Notes under the pieces: generated by a model | What the model was told of the DNA's origin: nothing | The model's input: only the letters and a program-made list of their open reading frames with translations | The model's database searches: none | In this document: piece by piece, positions 36,750 to 45,651 of the stretch | How positions within the stretch are numbered: the first letter of the stretch is position 1 | Layout of the letters: each line of letters opens with the position of its first letter | Origin: Alphaproteobacteria bacterium | GTDB lineage: Bacteria > Pseudomonadota > Alphaproteobacteria > Caulobacterales > Parvularculaceae | Length of the DNA stretch: 64,000 bases | Assembly: GCA_030433215.1 (NCBI GenBank) | Contig: JAUIMC010000005.1 | Location: forward strand, 142,033-206,032 | Direction of reading: 5' to 3' | Program-made: the position numbers and the translations under genes

Positions 36750-38159
36750 ATGTCCGCTGCCGCCAAACGATCGCTGTCCACCAAACTCCTGCTGCTGACG
36801 ATCGTTTTCGTGTTCGTGGCGGAATTCGTCGTGCTCGTTCCCTCCATCGCCAAACAAAGGCAGGACTGGTTCAATCTTCGCTTCGAAGAAGCCTATCTGG
36901 CGAGTCTTGCGCTGGAGGGCCCGCGCGAAGCGGCGGCGGACGAAACGCTGGTGCGCCAGCTTTTTAATACGGCGAACATTCTCGGCGTCACGATAAACCG
37001 GGAAGACATGCGCATGCTGATCCTCGCGCCTGAAATCAATCCGCACGGCGCGCCGGACATCGTGACCGTGGACCTCACCGGAGAAAACTGGTTCGACCTC
37101 ATCGCCAACGCCTGGGGCACCATGCTGTCGGACGGCGATCATCTCATTCAGGCGACCGGCGCGCCGCAATTCGCGCCCAGCCAGACCGTCGACATCATCG
37201 TCTCGCAACAGGCGCTGCGCGAAGACCTTCTTTCCTATGCCCGCAACATCTTTCTTCTGTCGCTTATCATTTCGACGCTGACGGCAGGCTTCGTCTACTG
37301 GACGCTCAACCGCATGATCGTCTGGCCGGTGAAACGCCTCACCGCCAACATCACCGCCTTCGACGCCGATCCCGAAAACGCTCAAGGCATCCTGACGCCG
37401 TCGGGCCGCGGCGATGAAATCGGCGCGGCGGAGGAAAGCCTCGCCGCCATGGAAAAGAGCGTGCGCGGCCTTCTAGGGGAGCGGCGCCGCCTCGCCGCGC
37501 TCGGGGCCGGCATTTCCAAGATCAGCCATGATCTCAGAAACATTCTCGCCTCGGCGCAGCTGATGTCCGACAGGCTCGCCAAATCCGACGACCCGAGCGT
37601 CCGGAAGCTGGCGCCGAAACTCATCTCGGCGCTCGACCGCGCCATCGGCCTCAGCCGCGATACGCTGACCTATGGCCGGATGGAAACGCGGATGCTCGAC
37701 AAATCGCCCATTCCCTTGCGCGAGCTCGTAGAGGAAGTCTTCGAGGACACAGCGGCCATGGGGATCACGCCGGAGAACAATACGCCGGACGATCTGGTCG
37801 TCATCGCCGACCGCACGCATCTTTATCGCACGCTGTTCAACCTGGTGCGCAACGCCACCGAAGCGATGACCGGCGGGGTCCAACAGAACGGAGCGGACGC
37901 GATCGGCAAGGTCAGCATCGATGTCGAAATCGACGGCCGCTATGTCCTGATCACCATCGCGGACACAGGCCCCGGCCTTCCCGATCACGCCAGGGAGGAT
38001 CTGTTCGAGCCGTTCAAAGGCTCGCAAAAGCCCGGCGGCTCCGGCCTCGGCGTCGCCATCGCCGCGGAAATCGCGCGCGCTCATGGCGGCGCGCTGACGC
38101 TTCATAAAAGCGATGAAGACGGCGCAGCCTTTCGCCTGCGCCTGCCTCAGGAAGGCTAG
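36750..38159 (+). CDS. Membrane sensor histidine kinase
   Basis: 469 residues. Two membrane segments (about 12-30 and 166-188) enclose a periplasmic domain of some 135 residues. A HAMP-like linker is followed by the phosphoacceptor box ISHDLRNILASAQ with His260, the N box FNLVRNATEAM, and the G boxes DTGPGLP and GSGLGVAIA. No response regulator gene is adjacent, so the partner is elsewhere. It is in one operon with the TVP38 and flavoprotein genes, which suggests it senses a membrane or redox condition linked to them. Confidence 0.88.
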   Translation: MSAAAKRSLSTKLLLLTIVFVFVAEFVVLVPSIAKQRQDWFNLRFEEAYLASLALEGPREAAADETLVRQLFNTANILGVTINREDMRMLILAPEINPHGAPDIVTVDLTGENWFDLIANAWGTMLSDGDHLIQATGAPQFAPSQTVDIIVSQQALREDLLSYARNIFLLSLIISTLTAGFVYWTLNRMIVWPVKRLTANITAFDADPENAQGILTPSGRGDEIGAAEESLAAMEKSVRGLLGERRRLAALGAGISKISHDLRNILASAQLMSDRLAKSDDPSVRKLAPKLISALDRAIGLSRDTLTYGRMETRMLDKSPIPLRELVEEVFEDTAAMGITPENNTPDDLVVIADRTHLYRTLFNLVRNATEAMTGGVQQNGADAIGKVSIDVEIDGRYVLITIADTGPGLPDHAREDLFEPFKGSQKPGGSGLGVAIAAEIARAHGGALTLHKSDEDGAAFRLRLPQEG

Positions 38160-39998
38160 CTATTCCGTATCCACCTCGCCGGTCCGCCAGACGCCTTCCC
38201 GGCGCGGATCGGCGCCGCCCTCGAAAGAGCCGTCCGGCAAGCGCTTGAACGCATGGACGCCGCTGTTGAGACCGCGAACCTCAACCGGGTGTCCCATGGC
38301 CTTCAGGGCTTCGACGATCTGCGAATCGAAGCCCTCTTCCTCCAGCAGCGGGGCGCCGCGCGGATAAACGGCGTTCGGATAATCGATGGCCGCCTGGGTC
38401 TCCATGTCCCAGTCGATCATCGCGATCAGGGTTTTCGCCACATAGCCGATGATCGCCGGCCCGCCCGGCGAGCCGAGCGCAGCCCAGACCTCGCCGTCGC
38501 CGTCAAAGACCATGGCCGGCGACATGGAGCTGCGCGGGCGCTTGCCCGGCGCGACCGCATTGGCGACCGGCTTGCCGTCGCGCACCGGCAGGAAGGAAAA
38601 GTCCGTAAGCTGATTATTGAGCACCATGCCCGCCGCCATCAGATGGCTGCCGAAGGCGAACTCGACCGTCGTCGTCATCGAGACCACATTGCCCTTCGCG
38701 TCGACGATGACGAAATGGCTGGTCGAGGGCGGCTCCGGCGAGGCGTCGGCGCCGTAACGTTTCCACTTGCCGGCGCCGTCTTCGATATCATAAGCGGAAG
38801 GGTCGCCCGCCTCGACGCTTTCCGCCGCCATCGCCTTGTCGATCAGCGCCGCGCGCGCTTCCAGATAGGCCGGGTTCAAAAGCCCGGCGATCACCGCTTC
38901 CGGCGACAGCCCTTCTTCCGACAGGTGTTCATTGTCGGCGAGATATTCATTGCGGTCCGCATAAGCGAGGCGCGAGGCCTCAAACAGAAGATGCAGCGCC
39001 TCGACGGACCCGGCGCCCGCGCCAGCCATGTCAAACGGCTCGAGAAGCGCAAGGATCTGCAACAGCGTCACGCCGCCGGAGCTCGGCGGCGCCATGGAGC
39101 ACACCTGATAGGCGCGATACGGCCCGCACACCGGGTCAAGCTTCTCCGCCGTGTAGGCTTTCAGATCTTCTAGCGTCATGCCGCCGGGGTTCGGCGCGCC
39201 ATTCACCGCGTCGACGATCGCCTCAGCGATGGGCCCTTCATAGAACGCTTCGGCGCCGCCCTCAGCGACGGTTTTCAGGGTTTCGGCGTAGGCGGGGTTT
39301 TTCAGCACATGACCGACCGGCCAGGGCGCGCCGTCTTCGTCATAGAAATAGGCCGCCGCCGCGGGCAGCTGCTTCAGACGCGGAATGCGTTGCAGGAGAT
39401 CGTTGAGCCGCGGGGACACTTCAAAACCGTTTTCAGAAAGCGCAATCGCCGTTTCGAAATTTTCCGCCCAGGCAAGCTCGCCATGCGCCTCATGGGCCAT
39501 TTCCAGCATGCGCACCGCCCCCGGCACGCCGACGGAAAGACCGCCGACCACGGCGTCGTAAAACCCCATGGGGGTTCCGTCCTCCTTGAGAAAGCGCTCC
39601 GGCGTCGCGGAAGCCGGCGCGGTCTCGCGGCCGCTATAGGTCTCGAGCGTGTCGGTTTCCGCATCATAATGAAGCATAAAGGCGCCGCCGCCGAGGCCGG
39701 AAGATTGCGGTTCCACAAGCCCCAGCACCGTCTGGGTGGCAATCGCCGCATCCGCCGCCGAGCCGCCTTTCCTGAGGATCTCGGCGCCAGCCTCCGCCGC
39801 ATAAGGATTGGCGGCCGCGATGAACCAGCGGCCCGTCCCGGCCGGGGCGTCCGGCGCGGCGGCGCTCTCCGCTCCGGCCTCCGGCGCCGCCGCGCTTTCC
39901 CGGGGGGCGTCCGCGCCCTCCCGGCCGCAAGCGGCCGCCAGCGCTCCCGCCAGGATCACCGCCGCCGTCGTCAAAACCCGTTTCATGCCGATTGTCAT
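38160..39998 (-). CDS. ggt: Gamma-glutamyltransferase, lipoprotein form
   Basis: 612 residues, starting at 39998 or 39986. The signal peptide ends in the lipobox LAAAC, followed by a low-complexity Ala/Pro/Glu linker. The mature enzyme has the large-subunit start (AANPYAAEAGAEILRKGGSAADAA) and the autoprocessing site TSHFVIVD whose Thr is the nucleophile of the small subunit; PGGPAIIGYVAKTL gives the oxyanion region. It hydrolyses glutathione and other gamma-glutamyl compounds in the periplasm. Its stop abuts the histidine kinase stop. Confidence 0.9.
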   Translation of the reverse strand: MTIGMKRVLTTAAVILAGALAAACGREGADAPRESAAAPEAGAESAAAPDAPAGTGRWFIAAANPYAAEAGAEILRKGGSAADAAIATQTVLGLVEPQSSGLGGGAFMLHYDAETDTLETYSGRETAPASATPERFLKEDGTPMGFYDAVVGGLSVGVPGAVRMLEMAHEAHGELAWAENFETAIALSENGFEVSPRLNDLLQRIPRLKQLPAAAAYFYDEDGAPWPVGHVLKNPAYAETLKTVAEGGAEAFYEGPIAEAIVDAVNGAPNPGGMTLEDLKAYTAEKLDPVCGPYRAYQVCSMAPPSSGGVTLLQILALLEPFDMAGAGAGSVEALHLLFEASRLAYADRNEYLADNEHLSEEGLSPEAVIAGLLNPAYLEARAALIDKAMAAESVEAGDPSAYDIEDGAGKWKRYGADASPEPPSTSHFVIVDAKGNVVSMTTTVEFAFGSHLMAAGMVLNNQLTDFSFLPVRDGKPVANAVAPGKRPRSSMSPAMVFDGDGEVWAALGSPGGPAIIGYVAKTLIAMIDWDMETQAAIDYPNAVYPRGAPLLEEEGFDSQIVEALKAMGHPVEVRGLNSGVHAFKRLPDGSFEGGADPRREGVWRTGEVDTE

Positions 39999-40249
39999 CG
40001 TGGCCCCGCCTGTCTCGTCTTCGCTACCGCAACATTCTTACGCGAGGATGCGCGGCCTTTCGACCCCAATCTTCCAGCGCATCGGCGACGAGCCGGCCTT
40101 GGCCGCCCGCGCCAGCCGCTCGGGAGCGGCTGAAAACTGCCGCAAATCAGCCGCCTGAGGGAAAGACCAGGAGATCGCCCCGGGGCGCTTGCATTTGCGC
40201 CCGTGTTGAGGTTAAACCCGCGCTTCCGCGCCGCCTTGGCGGCCGGCGA

Positions 40250-40326
40250 GCACCCGTAGCTCAGCTGGATAGAGCACCAGACTACGAATCTGGGGGTCTG
40301 AGGTTCGAATCCTCACGGGTGCGCCA
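40250..40326 (+). tRNA. tRNA-Arg (anticodon ACG)
   Basis: A 77-base cloverleaf. The acceptor arms GCACCCG (40250-40256) and CGGGTGC (40316-40322) pair fully, then G and an encoded CCA end follow. The D arm GCTCAGCTGGATAGAGC and the T arm with GGTTCGAATCC are intact. The anticodon stem CCAGA/TCTGG closes loop CTACGAA, giving anticodon ACG, which reads CGU, CGC and CGA after A34 deamination to inosine. DNA downstream of its 3' end becomes richer in A and T. Confidence 0.96.
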
Positions 40327-40373
40327 TTTTCAGCTAAAAACATTTCATTAATTACGCCACAGATGCGAATAAA

Positions 40374-41276
40374 TTACTTTTCGCTGCTCGGCGTCTCTGC
40401 GGAGACATTGGGTTTCGAAGCCGCAATGATCGCCTGCGCTTCTTCGCAAAGCTCCTCGATAAGGGTTGGATCGCCAACAGATTTTAAATACACCGCAAAA
40501 TCTTTTCCGGATCCGATTTTTTCGCTGGTGAGAACAATTTTCTCTGTCAGGCGCACAAAGTCTTTGAGATCGTCTTTAAAGAATATGGCGCAAAGAAAAG
40601 GATATCGATTACGATAGCATCCAATCACAACCCATCGCCAGAATAAAAGAACGTCTTTGTCGAGAAGAACGTGCGTTTCCATTGCCCGCACAATACGGCG
40701 AATCCATCCGAGGTAACGGTGAAGTGCGGTGAGGCTGACTTCAGCGTCTACGCTTACTGACTTCGATGACTCGACAAACAGAACCGTCCGTTCACCATCA
40801 CGGTAATTCCATTCGCGATTGGTTCCATCCCGCCACACTGTATTCCGATCACAAGCGGAAAGAAGTTTTGTGCGCAAGACCTTTCCCTGTGAATCGATCT
40901 CATGGACACTGTCACTGTCGAGAATCTGGAGAATTTTTTCGTCCAGGTCAGCCGTCAACTGAAGCCGTTCAAGGGAAAGTTGTTGCGCCGCCTGACGTTG
41001 TTGATTGCGCATCACCATGAGATAAGCAAAACAGGCGACCCAAGCTGTGCCAAGCGCCGTGACGCCGTAATTGATAATGCTAAAGGCAAGCTGCTCGCGG
41101 GTTTCCGATTCAGGGAGGATGGCTTCGCTGTGGTCATCGGGGGGCCAGGTCGTATTGAGTAACGTCTCGAACAGAAAATTTGCCTGGCCCGAGAGCACGG
41201 CAAGCCCAAGATGAATAAATGCAAGGGTGATCAGGATGAGAAGGGACGTGGCGACCCAGCGCAGTGTAGTGTCCAT
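40374..41276 (-). CDS. Hypothetical protein with two membrane segments
   Basis: 300 residues. Hydrophobic segments at about 9-30 and 66-88 are followed by a coiled-coil-like stretch (QQRQAAQQLSLERLQLTADL) and a mostly cytoplasmic domain of about 190 residues. I recognise no family. The ribosome site GAGAAGGG is clear, and the start lies two bases after the stop of the small upstream frame at 41279. The DNA is less GC-rich than the core genes around it. It sits just downstream of tRNA-Arg, so it may be a horizontally gained gene. Confidence 0.6.
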   Translation of the reverse strand: MDTTLRWVATSLLILITLAFIHLGLAVLSGQANFLFETLLNTTWPPDDHSEAILPESETREQLAFSIINYGVTALGTAWVACFAYLMVMRNQQRQAAQQLSLERLQLTADLDEKILQILDSDSVHEIDSQGKVLRTKLLSACDRNTVWRDGTNREWNYRDGERTVLFVESSKSVSVDAEVSLTALHRYLGWIRRIVRAMETHVLLDKDVLLFWRWVVIGCYRNRYPFLCAIFFKDDLKDFVRLTEKIVLTSEKIGSGKDFAVYLKSVGDPTLIEELCEEAQAIIAASKPNVSAETPSSEK

Positions 41277-41278
41277 AG

Positions 41279-41484
41279 TTAACCCTTCTCAATGGCGAAC
41301 ATTCTGAATACGATTACTTGGCAGCGATTCGGGCGTTCTATCAGCGAAATTGTCCGACCGTATTGTACGTGCATTGTTGAAAACCAACCTTCGCCATTAT
41401 CGCGATGATCAACCTGATGATAAGGCTGAAGACGCCCCGGCACATAGCCGCGCCATGGCAAACCGGACAAGTCTTTCGCGCCAT
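41279..41484 (-). pseudogene. Small zinc-motif gene, apparently frameshifted
   Basis: A strong ribosome site (AAGGAGGAGG) stands six bases before the ATG at 41484. That frame starts MARKTCPVCHG but soon ends at 41341. The neighbouring frame, open to 41279, continues with RGYVPGRLQPYHQ and reads like normal protein until two bases before the next gene. Adding one base in the CATGGCGCGGC stretch (about 41448-41457) would join them into about 68 residues with a CxxCxGxG zinc-ribbon motif. Either the gene is broken by one base, or there is a sequencing error, or ribosomes shift frame. It would be the first gene of an operon with the 300-residue protein. Confidence 0.5.
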
Positions 41485-41549
41485 CTCCCGCCTCCTCCTT
41501 GGCGTAAGCGAGATTTTACGAGGCGCGGCATAATTGATAGTCGGTATAT

Positions 41550-41873
41550 ATGAAAAAGAAAATTTCAGGCGGTCTGGTACACGAACTTCCTGCTGACCTG
41601 GTCAATGCGCTGACCGAGACAAAAGAAATTACGAACCTCTGGGAAAACCTGACGCCGATCGCCAGAAATGAATTTATTTGTTGGGTTGAGGACGCCAAAC
41701 AAGAAAAGACGCGCTCAAAGCGGATCAAGCGGACTGTTGAGGAACTCCTCAATGGGCAAAAACGCCCATGCTGTTGGGCAGGCTGCGTTCATCGCACCGA
41801 TAAGAAACCCGGCAAATGGCAGCAGGATGTGTTGATAGACAAAAAGAAAAGCAAGCAGGCGTCAAAGTTATAA
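41550..41873 (+). CDS. YdeI/OmpD-associated family C-terminal-type protein
   Basis: 107 residues, strongly basic. LTPIARNEFICWVEDAKQEKTRSKRIKRTVEELLNG matches in order the C-terminal helical region of YdeI/OmdA-type proteins (W..LTP, then a helix with AK..TR..RI). The usual N-terminal DUF1801-like part is missing, so this is a short form. A CCWAGCVHR segment follows. The family role is poorly known. A GC-rich palindrome and seven T residues downstream suggest a terminator. Confidence 0.65.
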   Translation: MKKKISGGLVHELPADLVNALTETKEITNLWENLTPIARNEFICWVEDAKQEKTRSKRIKRTVEELLNGQKRPCCWAGCVHRTDKKPGKWQQDVLIDKKKSKQASKL

Positions 41874-41908
41874 GCATTGCTTTCAAACTACCCACTTCCC
41901 CCTTTCAC

Positions 41909-41930
41909 ATGCGCCGGCGCGCCTTTTTTT
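41909..41930 (+). terminator. Probable terminator after the YdeI-like gene
   Basis: TGCGCCGGCGCGCC, a run of overlapping GC palindromes, is followed immediately by seven T residues, 37 bases after the stop of the plus-strand gene. The hairpin has a short loop, so strength is uncertain. Confidence 0.5.
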
Positions 41931-41958
41931 AATTTAAGAACAACTAGTTCGGCCTGAG

Positions 41959-41989
41959 AGACAGCGGGCCAGTTGCCAGCCCGCCGTCT
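41959..41989 (-). terminator. Terminator-like hairpin downstream of the serine hydrolase gene
   Basis: Read on the minus strand, an 11-bp stem with one G-U pair (AGACGGCGGGC with GCCCGCTGTCT) closes a nine-base loop, starting 12 bases after the stop of the gene at 42001. A real T-run is absent, so it may protect the mRNA 3' end rather than terminate alone. Confidence 0.5.
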
Positions 41990-42000
41990 TCCTGCGCCGA

Positions 42001-43446
42001 TTAGGGCGTGTCTTCTTCTGCGGGCGGCGGCCCTTCCCATGTCAGGAGTTGGGCTTCATCGTCGCCGTTGGAATGAAATTCCATGACGTGCGCTCCATCC
42101 TCGGCCCTCACGATTTTGAACCATGTGAGGTTGTTTTTGACAAAGAATACGTCATCGCCGGCCGGCAGCACTTCGAGGTCTCTCCGGCCCATGCTGCAAA
42201 ATAATTTGCCGTCTTTCGAATAGAACGTATTGGCGGTTGTCTCGTCCTTTCGATAGACGCCCAAAAGCGGCTCTAGCGTTTCGGGATCAACCTCCACCGC
42301 GGTGAAGACAGGATAGGGATCGCCGAGCGCGAGGGCGGTGAGGCGCTGTCCTGCAAGCCCCGGCGACGTCGCTGGCCTGTCGGAATTGACAATAACAGCG
42401 ACGAACAAGTCCTCTTCTGGAACATAGATAGTGCTCGTGAGATAACCGTAGATGCCGCCGCCATGGCCAATGCTTTTATGCCCGCGCACTTCGGAATTGG
42501 ACAACCCGAACCCGTAAGGCGTTGTCTCGCCGTTCGAAAGCGTCGTCGGTTCGATCATTTGCGCATAGCTTTCAGCGCTGACGACTTTGCCGTGGTGCAA
42601 CGCGTTTCCCCAGGTCGCAAGATCCTTCACGTTGGAAATTAACGCCCCTGCGGCGTTCGGCATGCTCATATGGATAATCTGCGCAGGCTTGATCTCATCC
42701 TCGCCCGTATAGCCGGTGGCCATTTCCGGCGTTTCGTCTTCAAAAATGCCGGACCGCAAAGTGTCGAGCATCAAGGGTTGGGCGATCCGGGTATCGATTT
42801 CTTCATACCATGCATTGCCCGTTACGGCTTCGATCACAGCGCCAACAAGCACGTAGCCGGAATTATTGTAGGCAAACCGCGATCCCGGCTCAAAGTCGAG
42901 CGGCAGGTCTTTGGTCAGGTCAACCAGCTCTTCGGTCGTGTACTCCAGCCCCGTATTGTCTTCATCACTCATGAAGTCCGGAAGTTCCGTGTAGCTTTTA
43001 ATGCCGGATGTGTGATTGAGGAGCATGCGCACGGTGATTGTCGGCGGGGCGGGAAAATCGGGCAGATATTTTGTCATAGGGTCGTCAAGGTTGACTTTTC
43101 CCTCTTCGACAAGCTGCATCACGACGGCGGCGGCAAACTGCTTCGTGACCGAACCAATCCGGAAAACCGAGTCAGGCGTCAATTCTGTATTGGTCTCGAC
43201 ATCCGCGAGCCCTTGCGCGCCCGCAAAGACTGTCTCGCCGTTTCGCGTCACAATAACGGCGCCGCCGGGACCGTCTGCAGGCCAAGCCGAACGAATGTAG
43301 GCTTCCGCCTCTGCCGCGAGGTCGTCCTGCTGGGATGCGGGCTCTGCTTTCTGGGCCGGCTGCGCCGCGTTCTGGCTCGATTGTTCACCGCAGGCCGCAG
43401 GAACAAGAAGTAAAAGACAAACAAATAGACGCATCAAGATTTTCAT
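42001..43446 (-). CDS. Lipoprotein serine hydrolase, class C beta-lactamase-like
   Basis: 481 residues. The signal peptide ends with the lipobox PAAC (Cys19). The fold is the penicillin-binding/beta-lactamase type: SVTK (Ser and Lys) in RIGSVTKQF, YNNSGYVL as the Tyr motif, and HGGGIYGY as the KTG-like strand. A C-terminal domain of about 110 residues follows, as in DUF3471-type hydrolases. It is a periplasmic esterase or peptidase with unknown substrate. Its upstream gap holds an inverted repeat at 43487-43521. Confidence 0.85.
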   Translation of the reverse strand: MKILMRLFVCLLLLVPAACGEQSSQNAAQPAQKAEPASQQDDLAAEAEAYIRSAWPADGPGGAVIVTRNGETVFAGAQGLADVETNTELTPDSVFRIGSVTKQFAAAVVMQLVEEGKVNLDDPMTKYLPDFPAPPTITVRMLLNHTSGIKSYTELPDFMSDEDNTGLEYTTEELVDLTKDLPLDFEPGSRFAYNNSGYVLVGAVIEAVTGNAWYEEIDTRIAQPLMLDTLRSGIFEDETPEMATGYTGEDEIKPAQIIHMSMPNAAGALISNVKDLATWGNALHHGKVVSAESYAQMIEPTTLSNGETTPYGFGLSNSEVRGHKSIGHGGGIYGYLTSTIYVPEEDLFVAVIVNSDRPATSPGLAGQRLTALALGDPYPVFTAVEVDPETLEPLLGVYRKDETTANTFYSKDGKLFCSMGRRDLEVLPAGDDVFFVKNNLTWFKIVRAEDGAHVMEFHSNGDDEAQLLTWEGPPPAEEDTP

Positions 43447-43486
43447 TTGGAACCCCTCTCTATTGGAAAATCGTGCTGGGTGAATC

Positions 43487-43521
43487 GCTCCGGTTTTATT
43501 TTGCCGACTTCAGGCCGGAGC
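43487..43521. repeat. Inverted repeat in the gap upstream of the serine hydrolase gene
   Basis: GCTCCGG at 43487-43493 and CCGGAGC at 43515-43521 are perfect 7-bp inverted arms around an AT-rich spacer. It lies 41 bases before the serine hydrolase start and after the ABC permease stop. It could be an operator or a weak transcript end. Confidence 0.35.
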
Positions 43522-43591
43522 TGCGCTCTTGGAGCCGGCATGAACAGCGCGCTGACCTTTTGCAGTTTGCGAACTATTTCTCGAATGACGC

Positions 43592-45010
43592 CTACTGGCT
43601 CCCCTGAAACGACGCGTATCCATACCAGAGCACGAACAGCACAAGGCGGGGCGCAAAGGCTGACCCGCTGACACTGGCGAGAACCGTCGCGAGCAAGGCG
43701 GCGACGGCGCCGGTGCCGGCCGCGATCGCCAGAATCTCAAAACCCGGCGCACGCGCCAGGGCCGGCAGAGCGAGGAGAAGAGCCCACCCGGCGCCGGCGA
43801 TCACGAAGGCTGCGCGTCGAACCATCGGTTGCAGCGGCGCGACATTGGTGAGCGAACGCAAGCCGCGCGTTTCACTGCGCCCCGCATGCGTGCTGAGCCC
43901 GAAGACAAGCAACAGCAGCGCCGCAGGATTCGCCATGGACCGAAAGTCCACAAAGTAAGCGGCGACGGCGGTTGCGAGCGCAAGCAGCAAGAATATCCGC
44001 CCCGCGCCAATAAGACGGAACTCCGCGAGGATGAGATTGAGCAGAGGGTTTTTCACGCGAGACGCGGGCGGGGCGTCGTCTATGGCGCGCGGCGGCGGCC
44101 CCGCCTTGAAAAGCGCCGCCAGCCCTCCCGTCTTTCTGGAGGTCTGGCGGGCGCGATGCGGGCGGTAAATTTTGCCGGCGATAATGGCGAGGACAATGGC
44201 GATCGCGATCCAGACGAGACGCGATTCGATGTAGCCCGGCGAGAACAGACCGGCGAGCACATCAAGATCGACGCGGCCTTCGCGAACGATAACGCCGCCG
44301 ATAGAGATCGGGATGTCGCCGGCTGCAAGCACTTCCGGCGGCGCGCCATAAAGAAGCGGCGTCGTGAAGCCCGGAAAATCGAACATGTTTGTCAGCAGGC
44401 TGGGCGGTCGGCCCACCGCCGCAAGCGGCGCAACGAGCGACGCCGTCCAGATAATGAAATAGATGAAATCGCCGAAGCCGCTGCGCAACAGGGGCCGCGC
44501 ATCGAACAGGATGCGCAGCGCCGCCAGACAAACCAGCGCCGGCGTGGCGACAAGCCACAGCGCCAGCGTGATATGCGTGATGTTGAGCGACGACGCCGGG
44601 ATAATCAGCCAGCCGAGAAACCAACCGCCCAGGGTCAACGCCGTCAGCGTCGCGAGCAGAATGACCACATCGGCGCCGAAGCGCCCGAGGGCAATGGCGA
44701 CACGGGAAGCGGACGTCACTTCCTCAACCTGCCAGGGCTGGCGGCGCGTCGTGTTGGAGCGCAGATAAATCCACCCTACCGGCAATAGCAGCGTCGTGAC
44801 AACAATGCCGAGCGAGACGCCGAGGAAAGCCGACGTCATATAGGGCAACTGCCCGCCCAGCGCGATGACGACGCCCGCGCCGTCCTTCAGCGGGATCATG
44901 AGACGCGCGCCGACCAGCGGGAGAAGCAGCAAGAACCAGAGGCCGGGGCTGCGCAGATACCGCGCCAGCGACGTCGTCAGCGAAGACATGGAGATTGCCG
45001 CCGCGGTCAT
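43592..45010 (-). CDS. ABC transporter permease protein
   Basis: 472 residues with about ten to twelve hydrophobic segments distributed along the chain and a cytoplasmic loop near residue 285 rich in Arg, Pro and Asp. I see no ATPase or substrate motif. Its start overlaps the stop of the ATPase gene by four bases, so the two proteins surely form one transporter, probably an exporter of the ABC-2 type. Substrate unknown. Confidence 0.75.
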   Translation of the reverse strand: MTAAAISMSSLTTSLARYLRSPGLWFLLLLPLVGARLMIPLKDGAGVVIALGGQLPYMTSAFLGVSLGIVVTTLLLPVGWIYLRSNTTRRQPWQVEEVTSASRVAIALGRFGADVVILLATLTALTLGGWFLGWLIIPASSLNITHITLALWLVATPALVCLAALRILFDARPLLRSGFGDFIYFIIWTASLVAPLAAVGRPPSLLTNMFDFPGFTTPLLYGAPPEVLAAGDIPISIGGVIVREGRVDLDVLAGLFSPGYIESRLVWIAIAIVLAIIAGKIYRPHRARQTSRKTGGLAALFKAGPPPRAIDDAPPASRVKNPLLNLILAEFRLIGAGRIFLLLALATAVAAYFVDFRSMANPAALLLLVFGLSTHAGRSETRGLRSLTNVAPLQPMVRRAAFVIAGAGWALLLALPALARAPGFEILAIAAGTGAVAALLATVLASVSGSAFAPRLVLFVLWYGYASFQGSQ

Positions 45011-45651
45011 GACGCTGTCGCGATCTTGCCGTCTTCGATTTTCAAAACCTCGGATGCGCTGGATGCAAGGTCGTCGGCGAGATGCGTGGTCATCACGACG
45101 ATTGCGGTGCGGGCGCGCTCAAGGATCAGCGCGCTTACCTGGCGCGCCGTTTCTCCATCGAGCTCGGCGGTCGGTTCGTCAAGCGCGAGCAAGTCCGGCG
45201 CGCCTAGCATGGCCTGCGCAAAGATCAGCCGCCGGCGCATGCCCCCGGAAAAAGTGGCGATGCGGTTATTGATGTCAGCGTGCAATCCGATGGCGTTGGT
45301 GATGGCGCCGAATTGCTTGTCGGCTTCGCCAAGAGACAGCCCTTTCAGCGCGGCGATATGCATCGCGAACTCGCGCGCCGTCAGGTCCTCCGGCAGATCG
45401 ACCGCCTGCGGCGCATAGCCGAGCGCCCGCCTCAACTTGTCGCGCGCGCCCGGCAGGCGCGCGCCCTCCCAAAGGAGGGCGCCGCTATTGGGCCGTTCGG
45501 CTGTTGCAAGGAGACGAAGAAGGGTCGACTTGCCGGCGCCGCTTCGTCCCGTCAGCAAACTGAGGCCGGGCGTGAACACATGCGAGACGTCGGCGAGCAC
45601 GCTCTTGCGCCCGTAGCGTTTGGTCACGCCATTCAGTTCGAGAGATGTCAT
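45007..45651 (-). CDS. ABC transporter ATP-binding protein
   Basis: 214 residues from the ATG at 45651; the open frame reaches further but MTSLELNGVTKRYG is the natural ABC start. Walker A is GRSGAGKST, the signature is FSGGMRRRL, Walker B is LLALDEPTAELDG, and the H loop is MTTHLADD. It drives export or import through the permease encoded directly downstream. The region upstream contains AT-rich DNA with a likely promoter near 45790-45830. Confidence 0.92.
   Translation of the reverse strand: MTSLELNGVTKRYGRKSVLADVSHVFTPGLSLLTGRSGAGKSTLLRLLATAERPNSGALLWEGARLPGARDKLRRALGYAPQAVDLPEDLTAREFAMHIAALKGLSLGEADKQFGAITNAIGLHADINNRIATFSGGMRRRLIFAQAMLGAPDLLALDEPTAELDGETARQVSALILERARTAIVVMTTHLADDLASSASEVLKIEDGKIATAS

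Noticed and set aside
36183..37385. 400-codon minus-strand frame across the flavoprotein/histidine kinase junction
   Set aside because: It runs antisense across two real genes and shows no motif.
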